A stretch of 64,000 bases of DNA from Bacteroidota bacterium (GCA_016713445.1 JADJPB010000006.1:186001-250000), one strand, 5' to 3'. Numbered from the stretch's first letter, positions 38,503 to 49,799 are shown. Made by a program: numbers and translations. Notes: generated by a model from the letters alone, not told the origin.

Positions 38503-40454
38503 CTATTCTATTTCCAACAAATATTTTTTCACAAATAAAATGGTAGAATAGAATTGGAAATCCGAATTGGTCTTTTTGCGGAATCCATGACCTTCATCTT
38601 TCGCTTCAAGATACCACACTGGGACATTATTTGCTTTTAGTGCAGCGGCCATTTGAGATGCTTCTGTTCGTGGGACGCGTGGATCATTTCCACCCTGAAC
38701 GATAAACATCGGAATTTTTATTTTTCCAACGTTATTTAACGGAGAAATTTTCTCTAAAAATTCATACATCTTTGGATCTTGTTCATCCCCATATTCTACT
38801 CTACGTAAATCACGTCGATAACTTTCGGTGTTCTTTAAGAACGTAGTAAAACTGGATATTCCAACAATATCATTTGAACATTTAATCCGATCACTATAAT
38901 GCACGGCACATGCCAATGCCATATAGCCGCCATAGCTTCCTCCCATGGTCATCACTCGGGAAGCATCCAAATCAGGTTGCAGCGCAATCCAATCCAAGAG
39001 AGCGCCTATATCCTTCACTGAATTTTCGCGAAGATAACCGTTGTCCATCTTCACAAAACTTTTACCATAACCAGTACTTCCTCTCACATTAGGGTAAATT
39101 ATGGCGATTCCTAGTTCATTCAAATAATAATTATTTCTCCCTTGAAATCCAGGTGTAGATTGTCCTTCTGGCCCACCATGCATCACAATAATTACTGGAC
39201 GTTTACCGGTGAATTTTGTAGCCGGCTTATAATGAAATCCGGAAATTTCAGTTCCATCAAAGCTCTTCCATTTAATCAATTTAGCATCGTTCAATTGAGA
39301 AGAAACCAATCCGCCCAATTCACTTTCTGTCCACCGTTCTGTTTTTCTGGAGACAATATTGAAAACATAAATATCGCTGGAAGATGCCGCGGTAGAATAA
39401 TTATATGCAATGTCCTTGCCGTTCTCATGCCATTCAAATCCACCTACAGATCCTGATGGAATCTCTTTGATTGCTTCGTACTGATTAGTGAGTGTATTTA
39501 ACATATACACTTTTGAGAGTCCGGCTTCATTCGTTGAGAAAATCATTTTCGTTCCGTCAGGAGATAAATCATAGTTTGAAATATTCCATGGAATCGATTT
39601 TGTGATGGGAGTGATTTTCTTAGTCGCCAAATCCATCTTCGCCAAATAATTAAACTCATTGTCGAGGTCGGTGCTTAGGTAGATGGATTTACCATCCTTA
39701 CTAAATACAGCACCTCCAAAAACCAATGGATCTTTTGACTCTGGAGAAATTTTCGTTTTGGTTCCAGTAGCAATATCTACCAACCATAATTTACTTTCGT
39801 TCACAGAAACATACTCTCCCAAAATAAAACTTTTATCATCGGGTGACCAATCATTCACTCCCCAACCACCACCGGCCAGTTCAAGGACAAGTTTATCTTT
39901 TTGAGGTTGCAAGGGGTCCATCAAATAAACATCACGATCGGCGCCATTTCTACGAGTAGATCCATACAACAATTTATCTCCCTTAGTACTCCATCTCATC
40001 CCTCCATTTTGTGATCGGCCACCATCTGTCAGCAGTGTAATCTTACCATCGACCATATCATATCGATACAATTGACCGAACTCATTTCCTCCTGCGTCAC
40101 GCGAAAAATAAAATAATTCCCGTCGTTCGGTTCAAAAGTTGCTCCACCAACAGGCTCATCAAAAAACGTAATCTGAGTACGAGCACCCATTGGCATTTTT
40201 AAATAATGCAATTGGTTCGTATTCCCAAATCTTGTACTCATGATCATCTCTCTTTTCTTAGGATGCCATTCTGAAAAGCCGGAAGATCGAACATTAGTAT
40301 ACACATTTAACTCCTTCACTAAACTCAATGGAATAGGTGACAAACCATCGACAATCAGATTATCGGTAGGTTGAAGAAATTGCGAATCGGATTTTTGTGC
40401 AGTAACAAGAAGGCTTAAAAACAAGATTCCGCTGGTAAACAATAATTTTTTCAT
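38503..40454 (-). CDS. S9 family (prolyl oligopeptidase-like) serine peptidase, secreted (one frame break)
   Basis: About 650 aa. Signal peptide MKKLLFTSGILFLSLLVTAQ, a WD40-like propeller (WSPDDKSFILGEY, LSPDGTKMIFSTN), then an alpha/beta-hydrolase domain with the nucleophile in GGSYGGYM, Asp in QGGNDPRVP and His in DEGHGF. One T is missing from a run on the minus strand (plus A5 at 40104-40108), breaking FIF|SRDAGGNEFGQLYRYD. It degrades peptides, probably in the periplasm or outside the cell. It ends at the shared terminator with pcrB. Confidence 0.88.
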
Positions 40455-40554
40455 GATTAATTAGATTATATGCGATATTAATAAAAATTAAAAAGCTATC
40501 GTTAAAAAATCGACTAATAATCAAAGTACAACGACCAACCCTAATAATAACAAA

Positions 40555-41490
40555 CTAAATGGTAATGCTATCCTCTTTACGAATCTGATTTGCATTCTTG
40601 TTATACTTCATTTTAAACCTTCTGCTAAAATACGCGGGATCCTTAAATCCGATGCCATGCGCAATTTCCTGAACATTATCCTTCGTAGTACGAAGCAAGT
40701 AATGTGCACGCTCTAATCGTTGATTTTCGATATAATCTTGAAGATTGGTATTGGTCATTGTTTTGAAAAACTGACCCACATAATCCTTCGACACATAAGC
40801 AAGGGTAGAAATTTTTTGATTCGTTAAATCACCTCCTAGGTTCGCTTGGATGTATTGAATAATGTTCACGAGACGTTTATCAAGCAAAAAACTAATCTTT
40901 TCAAAATTACTTCGGTAAGCAGGATTACTCTCTAAAAATCTACAAATATGAACTACAATTTCTTCCGTAAAGTTTCTTTGCAAGCGTTCCTTTCCAAGTC
41001 GATTGTTTTCTTCTTCACTAATCAATGATTCCATTAAAAAATCTAATTTTTTAGAATAAGGAATTATAAAACAAGGAAGTTCAAGAATCGAAAAAAAAGG
41101 AATAGCTCCATAAATATGCACATCGAATCCAATGATTGAAAAAATATCCTTCGACTCATCGTATCCTTCCGAGAGCAATCTACTTTTTATATATTGTTCT
41201 CTGTGTTCAGGAGAAGTAAAACCTTCTTTTTCAAAGATAGGATATAATGCACTTTTTCCATGTCGAAAAAAAATGGGCGACCCAACAGGCATAAAATAAA
41301 AATCACCAGGATGAATTGGTCCAAAATCACGCTCTCCGAAGAAAGTTCCTGATTTTATTTGCACTAGTATATTTCTCGGTTCAATGGAAGCATTGAGTTC
41401 ACTTGGCTTCATTACTTCACGCAATGCAGACCGATAATATTTCACTTGAAGTGATTCTATAATCCTGTTAAAAGATTCATCGGGAGTCAT
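40555..41490 (-). CDS. AraC family transcriptional regulator
   Basis: 311 aa. An N-terminal region of about 200 residues looks like a cupin-type sensor (NILVQIKSGTFFGERDFGPIHPGDFYFMPVG). The C-terminal double helix-turn-helix at about 215-305 has the AraC pattern (ISTLAYVSKDYVGQFFKTMT ... VQEIAHGIGFKDPAYFSRRFK). It is divergent from pnuC across 270 bp and could regulate it. A TAAATTTG box lies 21 nt upstream with CAA (-33 TTG) 20 nt further. The inducer is unknown. Confidence 0.88.
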   Translation of the reverse strand: MTPDESFNRIIESLQVKYYRSALREVMKPSELNASIEPRNILVQIKSGTFFGERDFGPIHPGDFYFMPVGSPIFFRHGKSALYPIFEKEGFTSPEHREQYIKSRLLSEGYDESKDIFSIIGFDVHIYGAIPFFSILELPCFIIPYSKKLDFLMESLISEEENNRLGKERLQRNFTEEIVVHICRFLESNPAYRSNFEKISFLLDKRLVNIIQYIQANLGGDLTNQKISTLAYVSKDYVGQFFKTMTNTNLQDYIENQRLERAHYLLRTTKDNVQEIAHGIGFKDPAYFSRRFKMKYNKNANQIRKEDSITI

Positions 41491-41511
41491 TAAGCTAAAG
41501 AATTGCTAAAA

Positions 41512-41519
41512 CAAATTTA
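41512..41519 (-). promoter_or_regulatory. Candidate -7 box for the AraC regulator
   Basis: Reads TAAATTTG on the minus strand with TTG about 20 nt upstream (41540-41542), the -33/-7 arrangement expected in Bacteroidota. Confidence 0.5.
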
Positions 41520-41760
41520 ACTTTCATTTACGTGAAAAACAATCAATTATGCCAAAATGCAATTCTTAGAATAATACAATCACACAGTTCATTGATTTTC
41601 AAATACATTGATTTAATTTAGCCAAGGCATTATTCAAAAAAGACAAGTTGAAAATAACTACTTTTTTGTGAATTACCTTCTTCTTGGCTCAAGTTCATTC
41701 AACAATCATATTTTTACAGCACTTAAAAAAGACAAATTGCGGGATTGAAATCTAGTATAC

Positions 41761-42339
41761 ATGATTAAACTATTAGAAATCTTAGGATTTATTTCTGGTA
41801 TACTGGGTGTTTGGTTAACCATGAAAAAAAACATTTGGTGCTTTCCAGTTGGATTAATCAACGTTATTATTTCTCTTTATCTTTTTTCATTGCAAGCTTT
41901 ATATGCCGATAGTTTGCAACAGGCTGTTTATATACTTCTATTAATATATGGATGGATAAGATGGAATCATACATCGGATAAAAATCAATACATACCCATC
42001 ACTTCCCTCAATAGAAAAAGCATATCAATCCTAGTAATTGTTGTTTCAGTTTCTACTATCCTACTGGCTACAATCTTAGCAAATTTTACAAATGCACAGC
42101 TCCCGTGGCTAGATAGTTTTGCAACTTCCTGTGCATTTATTGCACAATACTTAATTGCTAGAAAAAAGATTGAAACATGGATTCTATGGATGTTAGTAAA
42201 TTTCATTTATATAGGCATTTACTTAAACAATGAACTCTATTTGTATGTTGTTTTGTTTACACTTTATGGAATTCTTAGTGTTCTCGGATGGAATTCTTGG
42301 AAGATGGAATTAAAAACTCAATATGCAAATGCATCTTAA
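41761..42339 (+). CDS. pnuC: Nicotinamide riboside/mononucleotide transporter PnuC
   Basis: 192-aa integral membrane protein with about seven hydrophobic segments. Family motifs are WCFPVGLINVIISLYLF near residue 30, YGWIRW near 62 and WILWMLVNFIYIGIY towards the C-terminus. PnuC facilitates uptake of vitamin B3 nucleosides. The 3' end overlaps the NadR-type kinase gene by 17 nt, which supports nicotinamide riboside as substrate: the kinase would trap it as NMN. PnuC relatives for thiamine exist, but the kinase neighbour argues against that. Confidence 0.88.
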   Translation: MIKLLEILGFISGILGVWLTMKKNIWCFPVGLINVIISLYLFSLQALYADSLQQAVYILLLIYGWIRWNHTSDKNQYIPITSLNRKSISILVIVVSVSTILLATILANFTNAQLPWLDSFATSCAFIAQYLIARKKIETWILWMLVNFIYIGIYLNNELYLYVVLFTLYGILSVLGWNSWKMELKTQYANAS

Positions 42340-42871
42340 AGAATCACCTTTTGTCATCGGTATTATCGGTCCAGAAAGTACTGGAAAGTCTACCTTAACC
42401 CAAGCGCTCGCCAAACACTATCAAGTTGATTTTGTTCCCGAAATGGCTCGAGAATATTTAAATCAATTGGGGAGGGATTATCAAATTGGAGATTTAAAAA
42501 TAATAGCACTTCTTCAGCTTGAAGCAGAAAATAAACAGAGAAATCTTCAGCAAAAAATAGTTTTATGTGACACTACTTTACTCGTTGTAAAAATATGGAG
42601 TGAATACAAATATCAACATTGTGACGAGTGGATTTTAAAAGCGGAATTGGAAAATAAATATGATTTAATCCTCTTAATGGACATAGATTTACCTTGGGTA
42701 GCAGATCCGTTAAGAGAACATCCACTTGAACGACAAGAATTATTTTCTATTTATTACCGTTCGTTAATACAGAAAAACCAATCTTTCAAAGTCATCTTTG
42801 GCGATGAAAAGGAAAGAATTGAGCGTGCAATATGGGCTATTGATTCTATAAAATCATTAAATAGAAAATGA
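42323..42871 (+). CDS. NadR-type ribosylnicotinamide kinase-like ATPase
   Basis: 182 aa, matching only the C-terminal kinase domain of NadR. P-loop GPESTGKST, then FVPEMAREYLNQLGRDY, ALLQLEAENKQ and LCDTTLLVVKIWSEYKY, and a lid WVADPLREHP. The NadR repressor helix-turn-helix and the NMN adenylyltransferase domain are absent. Start ATG overlaps pnuC, so the two proteins are made together for NAD salvage. TGA is the stop, showing that TGA is a normal stop codon in this genome. Confidence 0.87.
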   Translation: MQMHLKESPFVIGIIGPESTGKSTLTQALAKHYQVDFVPEMAREYLNQLGRDYQIGDLKIIALLQLEAENKQRNLQQKIVLCDTTLLVVKIWSEYKYQHCDEWILKAELENKYDLILLMDIDLPWVADPLREHPLERQELFSIYYRSLIQKNQSFKVIFGDEKERIERAIWAIDSIKSLNRK

Positions 42872-43022
42872 AGACACTTCCGTTTTGATGGAATAACCGC
42901 TTATTTTCATAGTTATCCGCTAGTTTTCGTTTAATTTTACTTTATAATTTACCTTTTTAAGAGGGAATTGACATAGGTTAACTAACTTCGCCATCGAAAA
43001 ATAAATGACGAATTAATTAAAA

Positions 43023-44390
43023 ATGAAAATCTGCAATACCATTCTTGATGCCATTGGAAATACCCCATTGGTTCGATTAAATAATGTTACTTCTGAAGTT
43101 TCGGCTACAATATTGGCAAAAGTAGAAACCTTTAATCCAGGCAATTCCATCAAAGATAGAATGGCGTTAAAAATGATTGAAGATGCGGAGGCCGCAGGTT
43201 TTTTAAAACCAGGAGGTACCATCATAGAAGGCACAAGCGGCAATACAGGAATGGGGTTGGCCATTGCAGGAATTATTAAAGGTTACAAATGCATTTTTGC
43301 AACCACAGATAAACAATCTAAAGAAAAAGTAGATGCATTAAAAGCTTTCGGTGCTGAGGTAATTGTTTGTCCGACTAATGTTGAGCCGGAAGATCCTCGC
43401 TCTTATTATTCAGTAGCAGCTCGATTAAAAAATGAAATCCCTAATTCTTTTCATACGAATCAATACGACAATCTTTCCAATCGTAAAGCGCATTACGAAC
43501 AAACAGGTCCGGAAATTTGGGATCAAACCGACGGAAAAATTACACATCTTGTAGTAGGTGCTGGAACTGGTGGCACCATTACAGGAACAGCTATGTACCT
43601 AAAAGAAAAAAATCCAGCTATTAAAATTTGGGGAATTGATACGTATGGTTCAGCTTTAAAAAAATATCACGAGACTGGGAAAATTGACAATACTGAAATT
43701 TACCCATACGTAACCGAGGGGATTGGAGAAGATTTCATTCCACAGAACTACGACTTCAAACTCATCGATCATTTTGAAAAAGTAACAGACAAGGATGCGG
43801 CAATATACACGCGTGAAATCTGTCGTAAAGAAGGGATTTGGGTAGGTAACTCTGCAGGTTCTGCAATTGCTGGAATCATTCAGATGAAAGATCAATTAAA
43901 GAAAGACGACGTAGTCGTTGTGATTTTCCACGATCATGGTTCAAGATACATCGGAAAAATGTTCAATGATGATTGGATGCGCAAGATGGGTTATTTAGAT
44001 AAAACAGGAATGACTGCGCAAGACTTAGTTTCTTCCAGAATAAATGCAGAGATGACCACTATCGACAAAAACGAAACGGTTGCCAATGCATTAAAGCTAA
44101 TGATGGAAAACAACTACAGTCAGCTCCCTGTAACTTCAGACGGAAGAATTGTGGGGTCTATCTTTGAAAATAAAGTAATGAACTTGTTACTTCAACATCC
44201 TGAGAAAAAGGAGGTCCGTATCGAAGAAATCATGAGTGCAGCATTGCCATTTGTAGACATTACAACACCGGTTGAAACGATTTCGAAAATGGTTTGCGGC
44301 GACTACGAAGCCATCTTAGCGAAAGACTTCAAGCGCGATATTAATTATATCATCACGCGATCCGACATTGCTGAATTGATGGTGAAATAA
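43023..44390 (+). CDS. Cystathionine beta-synthase-type PLP enzyme with tandem CBS domains
   Basis: 455 aa. PLP fold-type II: IGNTPLVRLN near the start, the Schiff-base lysine K44 in GNSIKDRMALK, EGTSGNTGMGLA, and the phosphate loop GAGTGGTITGTA. A pair of CBS domains fills residues about 335-455 (MTTIDKNETVANALKLMMEN, SQLPVTSDGRIVGSI). This layout is that of cystathionine beta-synthase rather than plain O-acetylserine sulfhydrylase, and it fits homocysteine supplied by AhcY. Serine plus homocysteine giving cystathionine is the likely reaction. The BtuF-like gene follows after 48 nt. Confidence 0.88.
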   Translation: MKICNTILDAIGNTPLVRLNNVTSEVSATILAKVETFNPGNSIKDRMALKMIEDAEAAGFLKPGGTIIEGTSGNTGMGLAIAGIIKGYKCIFATTDKQSKEKVDALKAFGAEVIVCPTNVEPEDPRSYYSVAARLKNEIPNSFHTNQYDNLSNRKAHYEQTGPEIWDQTDGKITHLVVGAGTGGTITGTAMYLKEKNPAIKIWGIDTYGSALKKYHETGKIDNTEIYPYVTEGIGEDFIPQNYDFKLIDHFEKVTDKDAAIYTREICRKEGIWVGNSAGSAIAGIIQMKDQLKKDDVVVVIFHDHGSRYIGKMFNDDWMRKMGYLDKTGMTAQDLVSSRINAEMTTIDKNETVANALKLMMENNYSQLPVTSDGRIVGSIFENKVMNLLLQHPEKKEVRIEEIMSAALPFVDITTPVETISKMVCGDYEAILAKDFKRDINYIITRSDIAELMVK

Positions 44391-44438
44391 CTCCTTACTC
44401 CCTATCAAATTTTTTTCAAATTCTGTGTACAAACTTCT

Positions 44439-45236
44439 TTGAAAAAAGAATACGCCATACAATCCACCGATATGCTTGGCCATCTTATTCGGCTAAGAAA
44501 ACCAGCGCATCGTATTGTTTCGCTTGTTCCATCACAGACGGAATTGCTTTTCGACCTCGGTTTAGAAGATCAAGTCATAGGAATAACAAAATTCTGTATT
44601 CACCCCTCGACTTGGTTGCAGTCGAAAAAAAATGTTGGCGGAACAAAGAATATTCATATTGATGCAATCCGAGAACTACAACCCGATTTAATAATCGCCA
44701 ATAAAGAAGAGAATGTGGAAAAAGACATTCTTGAACTACAAAAATATTTTCCAGTTTGGATCAGTGATGTGAACACTTTGTCCGAAGCATTAATCATGAT
44801 TCGTGAAATTGGAATACTATGTAATCGAGCCGAGACCGCCAAAAATTTAATAGCAGAAATTAAAAACCAATTTAGTTCAATCAACAATTCTTCACGTTTC
44901 ACTGGAAAAAAAGCAGTTTATTATATATGGAAAAATCCTTGGCTCACAGCTGGTCACCATACTTTTATCGATGCAATGATTTCGGCTTGCGGACTACATA
45001 ATGCATCTACTAACAATCGTTACCCTGAGATCAGTCCCAAAGAGCTAGCGAAACTCGACATAGATTATGTTTTTCTATCCTCTGAGCCTTACCCGTTTAG
45101 AGAAGACGAGAAAGAGCATTTATCAAGCTTTATTGACAGTAAAAAAATAATCTTTGTCGATGGGACCTACTTTAGTTGGTACGGCTCCCGACTCAAAAAA
45201 GCCCCTACTTACTTTAAATCACTCATTTACTCTTGA
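44439..45236 (+). CDS. BtuF-like helical-backbone substrate-binding protein lacking a signal peptide
   Basis: 265 aa, PF01497-type fold (cobalamin/siderophore binding). Recognised by RIVSLVPSQTELLFDLGLED, QVIGITKFCIHP, LQPDLIIANKEEN and YIWKNPWLTAGHHTFIDAM. The start is TTG and the N-terminus is polar, so no export signal is visible. No permease or ATPase gene is adjacent. It lies 48 nt after the cystathionine beta-synthase gene and 38 nt before the patatin-like gene. A cytosolic cofactor- or metal-binding role, or a missing upstream signal, are both open. Confidence 0.8.
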   Translation: MKKEYAIQSTDMLGHLIRLRKPAHRIVSLVPSQTELLFDLGLEDQVIGITKFCIHPSTWLQSKKNVGGTKNIHIDAIRELQPDLIIANKEENVEKDILELQKYFPVWISDVNTLSEALIMIREIGILCNRAETAKNLIAEIKNQFSSINNSSRFTGKKAVYYIWKNPWLTAGHHTFIDAMISACGLHNASTNNRYPEISPKELAKLDIDYVFLSSEPYPFREDEKEHLSSFIDSKKIIFVDGTYFSWYGSRLKKAPTYFKSLIYS

Positions 45237-45262
45237 ATATTATAAGAACCCACGCTTTCTTG

Positions 45263-45270
45263 TACTTTTG
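45263..45270 (+). promoter_or_regulatory. Candidate -7 box for the patatin gene
   Basis: TACTTTTG, a full TAnnTTTG match, ending 4 nt before the preferred GTG at 45275. It implies a leaderless message or an internal start if the gene is not simply read through from upstream. Confidence 0.35.
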
Positions 45271-45274
45271 TGGC

Positions 45275-47574
45275 GTGCTCAAAAAGTCCACATCACCATA
45301 CACCCTGCTTTTATATCTATGCTTTGTCATGGCTATAAATTCTGTGCATGCCCAAAAAGTAGGTTTAGTTTTTAGTGGAGGTGGTGTGCGAGGCATGGCA
45401 CACTTAGGAGTAATTAAAGCGCTTGAAGAAGAAAAAATTCCGATTGACTATATCACGGGAACATCAGCTGGGGCGCTGATTGGAAGTTTATATGCTATCG
45501 GATTAACGCCAAAAGAAATTGAGCGAATGATGATCAGTTCTGATTTCATTAAATGGGCAGGTGGCGTTTATGACGAAGAAAACATTTTCTACTTTTTAAA
45601 AAATCCGAACGATCCTTCATGGGCATCCATCAAACTGATGATCGATTCAATTGTAAAAACTCAGCTTCCTAGCAACATTGTAAATCCTGCAGAAATAGAT
45701 TTTAGCTTAATGGAAACTATGGCTGCACCAACAGCATTAGCCAAATACGATTTCGATAGTTTATTAATTCCATTTCGATGTGTTGCAGCTGATATTACAG
45801 CGAAAAACCAGTAACTTTTAAAAACGGGGATCTGGCTATGGCAGTACGTGCTAGCATGGCTTTCCCATTTTACTTCTCACCCATTTTGCAAGGAAAAAAC
45901 ATTTTATACGATGGTGGAATTTATAATAATTTTCCAACCGACATTATGTTGAATGAATTTCAACCAGACATTATTTTAGGAGTAAGTGTAGCAGGACTTC
46001 CCGAAATACCATCAGAGGGAAATTTTTTAAGTCAGTTAAAAACGATGATTGCACAACATACTGCGTATACTGTGCCTCGAGAACAAGACATCTTAATTGA
46101 ACCTAAGCTGAGCGATATCGGCACTTTTGAATTCAACAGTGTTCGACTTGCCATTGACAGCGGATATATCGCAACCAAGAGAATGATTCCACAAATCAGA
46201 GCTTCCATTTCGCGAATTGCAGATACAGAACAATTAAAAGCGCGCAGAAAATTCTTTCAAAACAGCATGTTCCAAATCAGTATTGACAATATTTTTGTAG
46301 ATGGAGTTAATAACGACCAAAGCACCTATATCCGCACTGTATTAAATCCAAAAAATGAATGTTTAAGTATTAATCAGCTTCGAAAAATTGGTTTCAATTA
46401 GTAACCGATGAAAACATCAGCTATCTGTTTCCTAAATTAGTTTACAATCCTGCAAGTGGCAACTACGATTTACATTTAGATGTTCGAAAAAAACAAAGGC
46501 ATCAAATTAGACTTTGGCGGATTGGTTTCTTCCAAACCTATCAATACAGGTTTTGTGAGCGGGCAGAGAACTTTCTGGGGGCTACTAAGTGTAAGAATGT
46601 TAGGAAATGTTTATTTTGGCAAACTCTACAATTCCGCTCATTTTAATTTAACATTTTATGTTCCTTGAAATTTTCCTTTTTATATCGAACCTTCCGTTAC
46701 CGTAAGTCAATATGATTTTTATAAAAGTAGCACAGCATTTTTTGGAGACGTCAAACCATCATTCCTTGTTCAGTACGAAAGAAACTACGGTTTAAATTTA
46801 GGATTACCAGTTAATAACAAAGGAAAAGTCGTGAGTGGGTTTAATCTCTATCGCAACAATGACAGATACTATATCACACGTCAATTTAGCGAGAACGATA
46901 CTACCGATCAAACTTCTTTGGAAGGAGTTAGTGCGTATCTATTTTTTGAAAGAAACACCTTGAATAAAAAGTTTTATGCTGACGAGGGAACCTTCTTTGA
47001 GTTTCGCACTCGCTTCACTACTGCTGAAGAATATACACGTCCTGGAAACACTAAAATCCTCGCTGATACCATCAAAGAAAACCATCAATGGTTTCAATTG
47101 CTTATGAAGTACGAAAATTACTTTAAAACGGTGAAATGGTATACCGCAGGCATTTATGTTGAAATGAATTTTAGTGGAATGCCTTTCCTTTCCAACTACG
47201 TCAATACGAAATCACAAATGCCCGCATTTGCCCCTATTCCCGAAATGCAAACCTTGTTTTTAGAATCGTATCGTGCCAATAATTATATGGGATTAGGGCT
47301 AAAGAATATATTTAATATCACCAAAGATTTTGACTTACGATTAGAAGGATACGTGTTTCAACCTTTTCAAGAAATCTTGCAAAAAACGAATCATAAACCA
47401 ACATATGGAGATGCATTTAATAAAAGGTACTTATGTGGCACCGTAAATGCAGTCTATCAAAGTCCGGTAGGACCGATAAGTCTTGCGGTAAATTATATTG
47501 AAGAAAAAGAGAAACCCGTTTCCATCATTTTCCACATCGGCTACTTCCTTTTTAACAGAAGATCGATACAGTAA
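45275..47574 (+). CDS. Patatin-like phospholipase with C-terminal outer-membrane barrel (type Vd-like; three frame breaks, one in-frame TGA)
   Basis: About 767 aa when repaired. GTG at 45275 gives MLKKSTSPYTLLLYLCFVMA, a signal peptide; the frame is open to a TTG at 45233. The patatin domain has oxyanion GGGVRG, nucleophile GTSAG and catalytic DGG. It is followed by a POTRA-like segment (DNIFVDGVNNDQSTYI ... YDLHLDVRKN) and a beta-barrel (LFFERNTLNKKFYADEGTFF) ending near FHIGYFLFN. Breaks: A missing at 45803-45807 and 46383-46387, an extra A at 46487-46493, and TGA at 46666-46668 where Trp is expected (YVP-W-NFPF). The domain order is that of type Vd patatin autotransporters; whether the lipase is released is unknown. 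Confidence 0.8.
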
Positions 47575-47578
47575 AAAA

Positions 47579-48899
47579 TTACGACTCCTTACTCTTTTCC
47601 TTGTTTCGGAAATAAATGACAATAGGAACTCCACTCAACGGAAAATTTTCACGCATTTTATTTTCAATATAGCGTTTATAAGAAGTTCCAATATACTGAG
47701 GCAAATTAGAAAAAAAAGCAAACGTAGGAGATATGCCGGGTAATTGTGTTATGTATTTTATGCTGATGCTCTTTCCTTTCACAGCGGGAGGAGGATAATG
47801 ATCAACAAAAGGTAACATCACTTTGTTTAATTTCGAAGTTGAAATCTTTGAAGTTTTATTTTTATACACTTCAAGTGCAATTTCAAGTGCTTTGTGCAAT
47901 CGTTGCTTTGTAGTGGCTGAAGTAAATACAATTGGAACATCGGTAAAAGGAGCAATGCGTGAACGGATGGCTTCTTCCACTTTCTTTGTTGTCAAGGTAT
48001 CTTTCTCTACCAAATCCCACTTATTCACGAGTATTACCACTCCCTTTCTGTTTCTTTCACAGAGTGAAAAAATATTTAAATCTTGAGCCGTAATCCCTTG
48101 TGTTGCATCAATCATAAACAAACAAACATCGGCTTCTTCAATGGCGCGCACTGAACGCATCACAGAATAAAACTCAATATCCTCACGTACATTTTTCTTT
48201 CGACGAAGTCCGGCAGTATCGATCAATAAAAAGTCGAAACCAAAACTATTAAATCGTTTATAAATCGTGTCACGTGTAGTTCCGGAAATATCAGTTACTA
48301 TACTTCGCTCTTCTCCTATCAGTGAATTTAATAATGATGACTTGCCTACATTCGGTTGACCGATGATAGCGATACGCGGAAGTTCAGGCTCCACCACATC
48401 TTCCTCATAAAAAAGCAGCCACCATTTCATCCAATAATTCTCCGGTTCCACCTCCACTCATTGCAGAAAGACCGAACGGCTCACCTAATCCTAAGGCATG
48501 AAACTCATGTACATCGTGTATCCTTGCAGAAGAATCAACTTTGTTCGCTACTAAAAATATTTTCTTCTTTGACTTGCGTAATAAATTTCCAACTTCCTTA
48601 TCCATATCGGTAAGTCCAGTGGCAACATCAACAACGAACAAAATAATATTAGCTTCGTCAATCGCTAACTGCACTTGTTTACGAATTTCCTTTTCAAAAA
48701 TATCTTCTGACCCGATGATGTAACCACCTGTATCAATCACGGAATAGGTACGACCGATCCACTCTGCCTTTCCATAGTGGCGATCACGCGTAACCCCTGA
48801 ACTCTCATCCACAATTGCTTTACGCGACTCCGTCAAACGATTAAATAGCGTTGATTTTCCTACATTGGGGCGACCCACAATGGCAACAATATTAGCCAT
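47579..48899 (-). CDS. der: Ribosome-assembly GTPase Der/EngA (one frame break)
   Basis: Double-domain GTPase needed for 50S assembly, about 439 aa. The first G domain starts MANIVAIVGRPNVGKSTLFN with DTGG and NKVD; the second has GQPNVGKSSLLN, DTAG and NKWD; a KH-like C-terminal domain ends with ENFPLSGVPIVIYFR. One T too many (plus A6 at 48410-48415) breaks the frame between EMVAAF and YEEDVVEPEL. It starts 22 nt after the era stop, so era-der is probably one operon. The gene is essential in most bacteria, so the break is most likely an error. Confidence 0.94.
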
Positions 48900-48921
48900 G
48901 GCTATACTTTATTTTAAAACT

Positions 48922-49799
48922 TTATTCGTACCCGAAACGCTTCAACATTTTATCGTTGTCGCGCCAATCATCCGCTACCTTCACGGTGAATTCGATGTAT
49001 ACTTTTTTATTGATAAATTCTTCAATCAATTTTCGAGAGTCACTACCTAATTTTTTCATAGCCGCACCTCCTTTCCCAAGTAAAATTCCTTTTTGAGATT
49101 CACGTGCGCAATAAATAATTACACGGATGCGATCAATGTCTGGAGTCTCTTTATACTCTTCCACGAATACTTCCACCGAGTATGGAATTTCTTTTGGAAC
49201 TGTTGTAATATTCTTCCGCGAATAATTTCCGTCACAAAAAATCGCACATTTCGATCGCTGATGTCTTCGTCCTTATCAAAATAAGCTGGACCTTCTGGCA
49301 ATGCGCTCACAATCTTTTCTTGGAGTAGGTCTACTTGAAATTTATGCAAAGCGGAAATCGGCAACACCATAGTTGGGTTCAACACTTTTTTCCAATGTTC
49401 AACCGCCGCCATCACTTCTTCCTGATTTCCGTTGTCAACTTTATTAATTATTACATACAAGGGAACTAACAATCCTTGCAGTTTAAATAAAAGATCTTCT
49501 GCAATCGTACGATCTTTTAATTCTGTCACATAAAGCACTAAATCGGCATCCGTCAACGTCTCTTCCACAGCATGAAGCATTCGTTCATGCAATTTATAAG
49601 CGGGCTTCATAATTCCTGGAGTATCCGAAAAAACAATCTGATAATCGTCACCATTCAAAATCGCTTTAATGCGGTGGCGAGTCGTTTGCGCTTTTGGTGT
49701 AACCACAGATAAGTCTTGTCCCATCAATGCGTTAAGAAGAGTACTCTTCCCTACATTGGGCTTTCCAATAATGTTTACGAAACCTGATTTATGCAACAT
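48922..49799 (-). CDS. era: Ribosome-biogenesis GTPase Era (one frame break)
   Basis: About 292 aa from ATG at 49799 (MLHKSGFVNIIGKPNVGKST). G1 GKPNVGKST, G3 DTPG, G4 NKVD, then the KH domain with VIIYCARESQKGILLGKGG, which binds the 3' end of 16S rRNA. One A is missing from the message (plus T4 at 49192-49195), breaking QFQK|EIPYSVEVFVEEYKE. An in-frame TTG at 49808 is less likely than the ATG. A TATCTTTG box ends 6 nt before the ATG. Confidence 0.94.
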
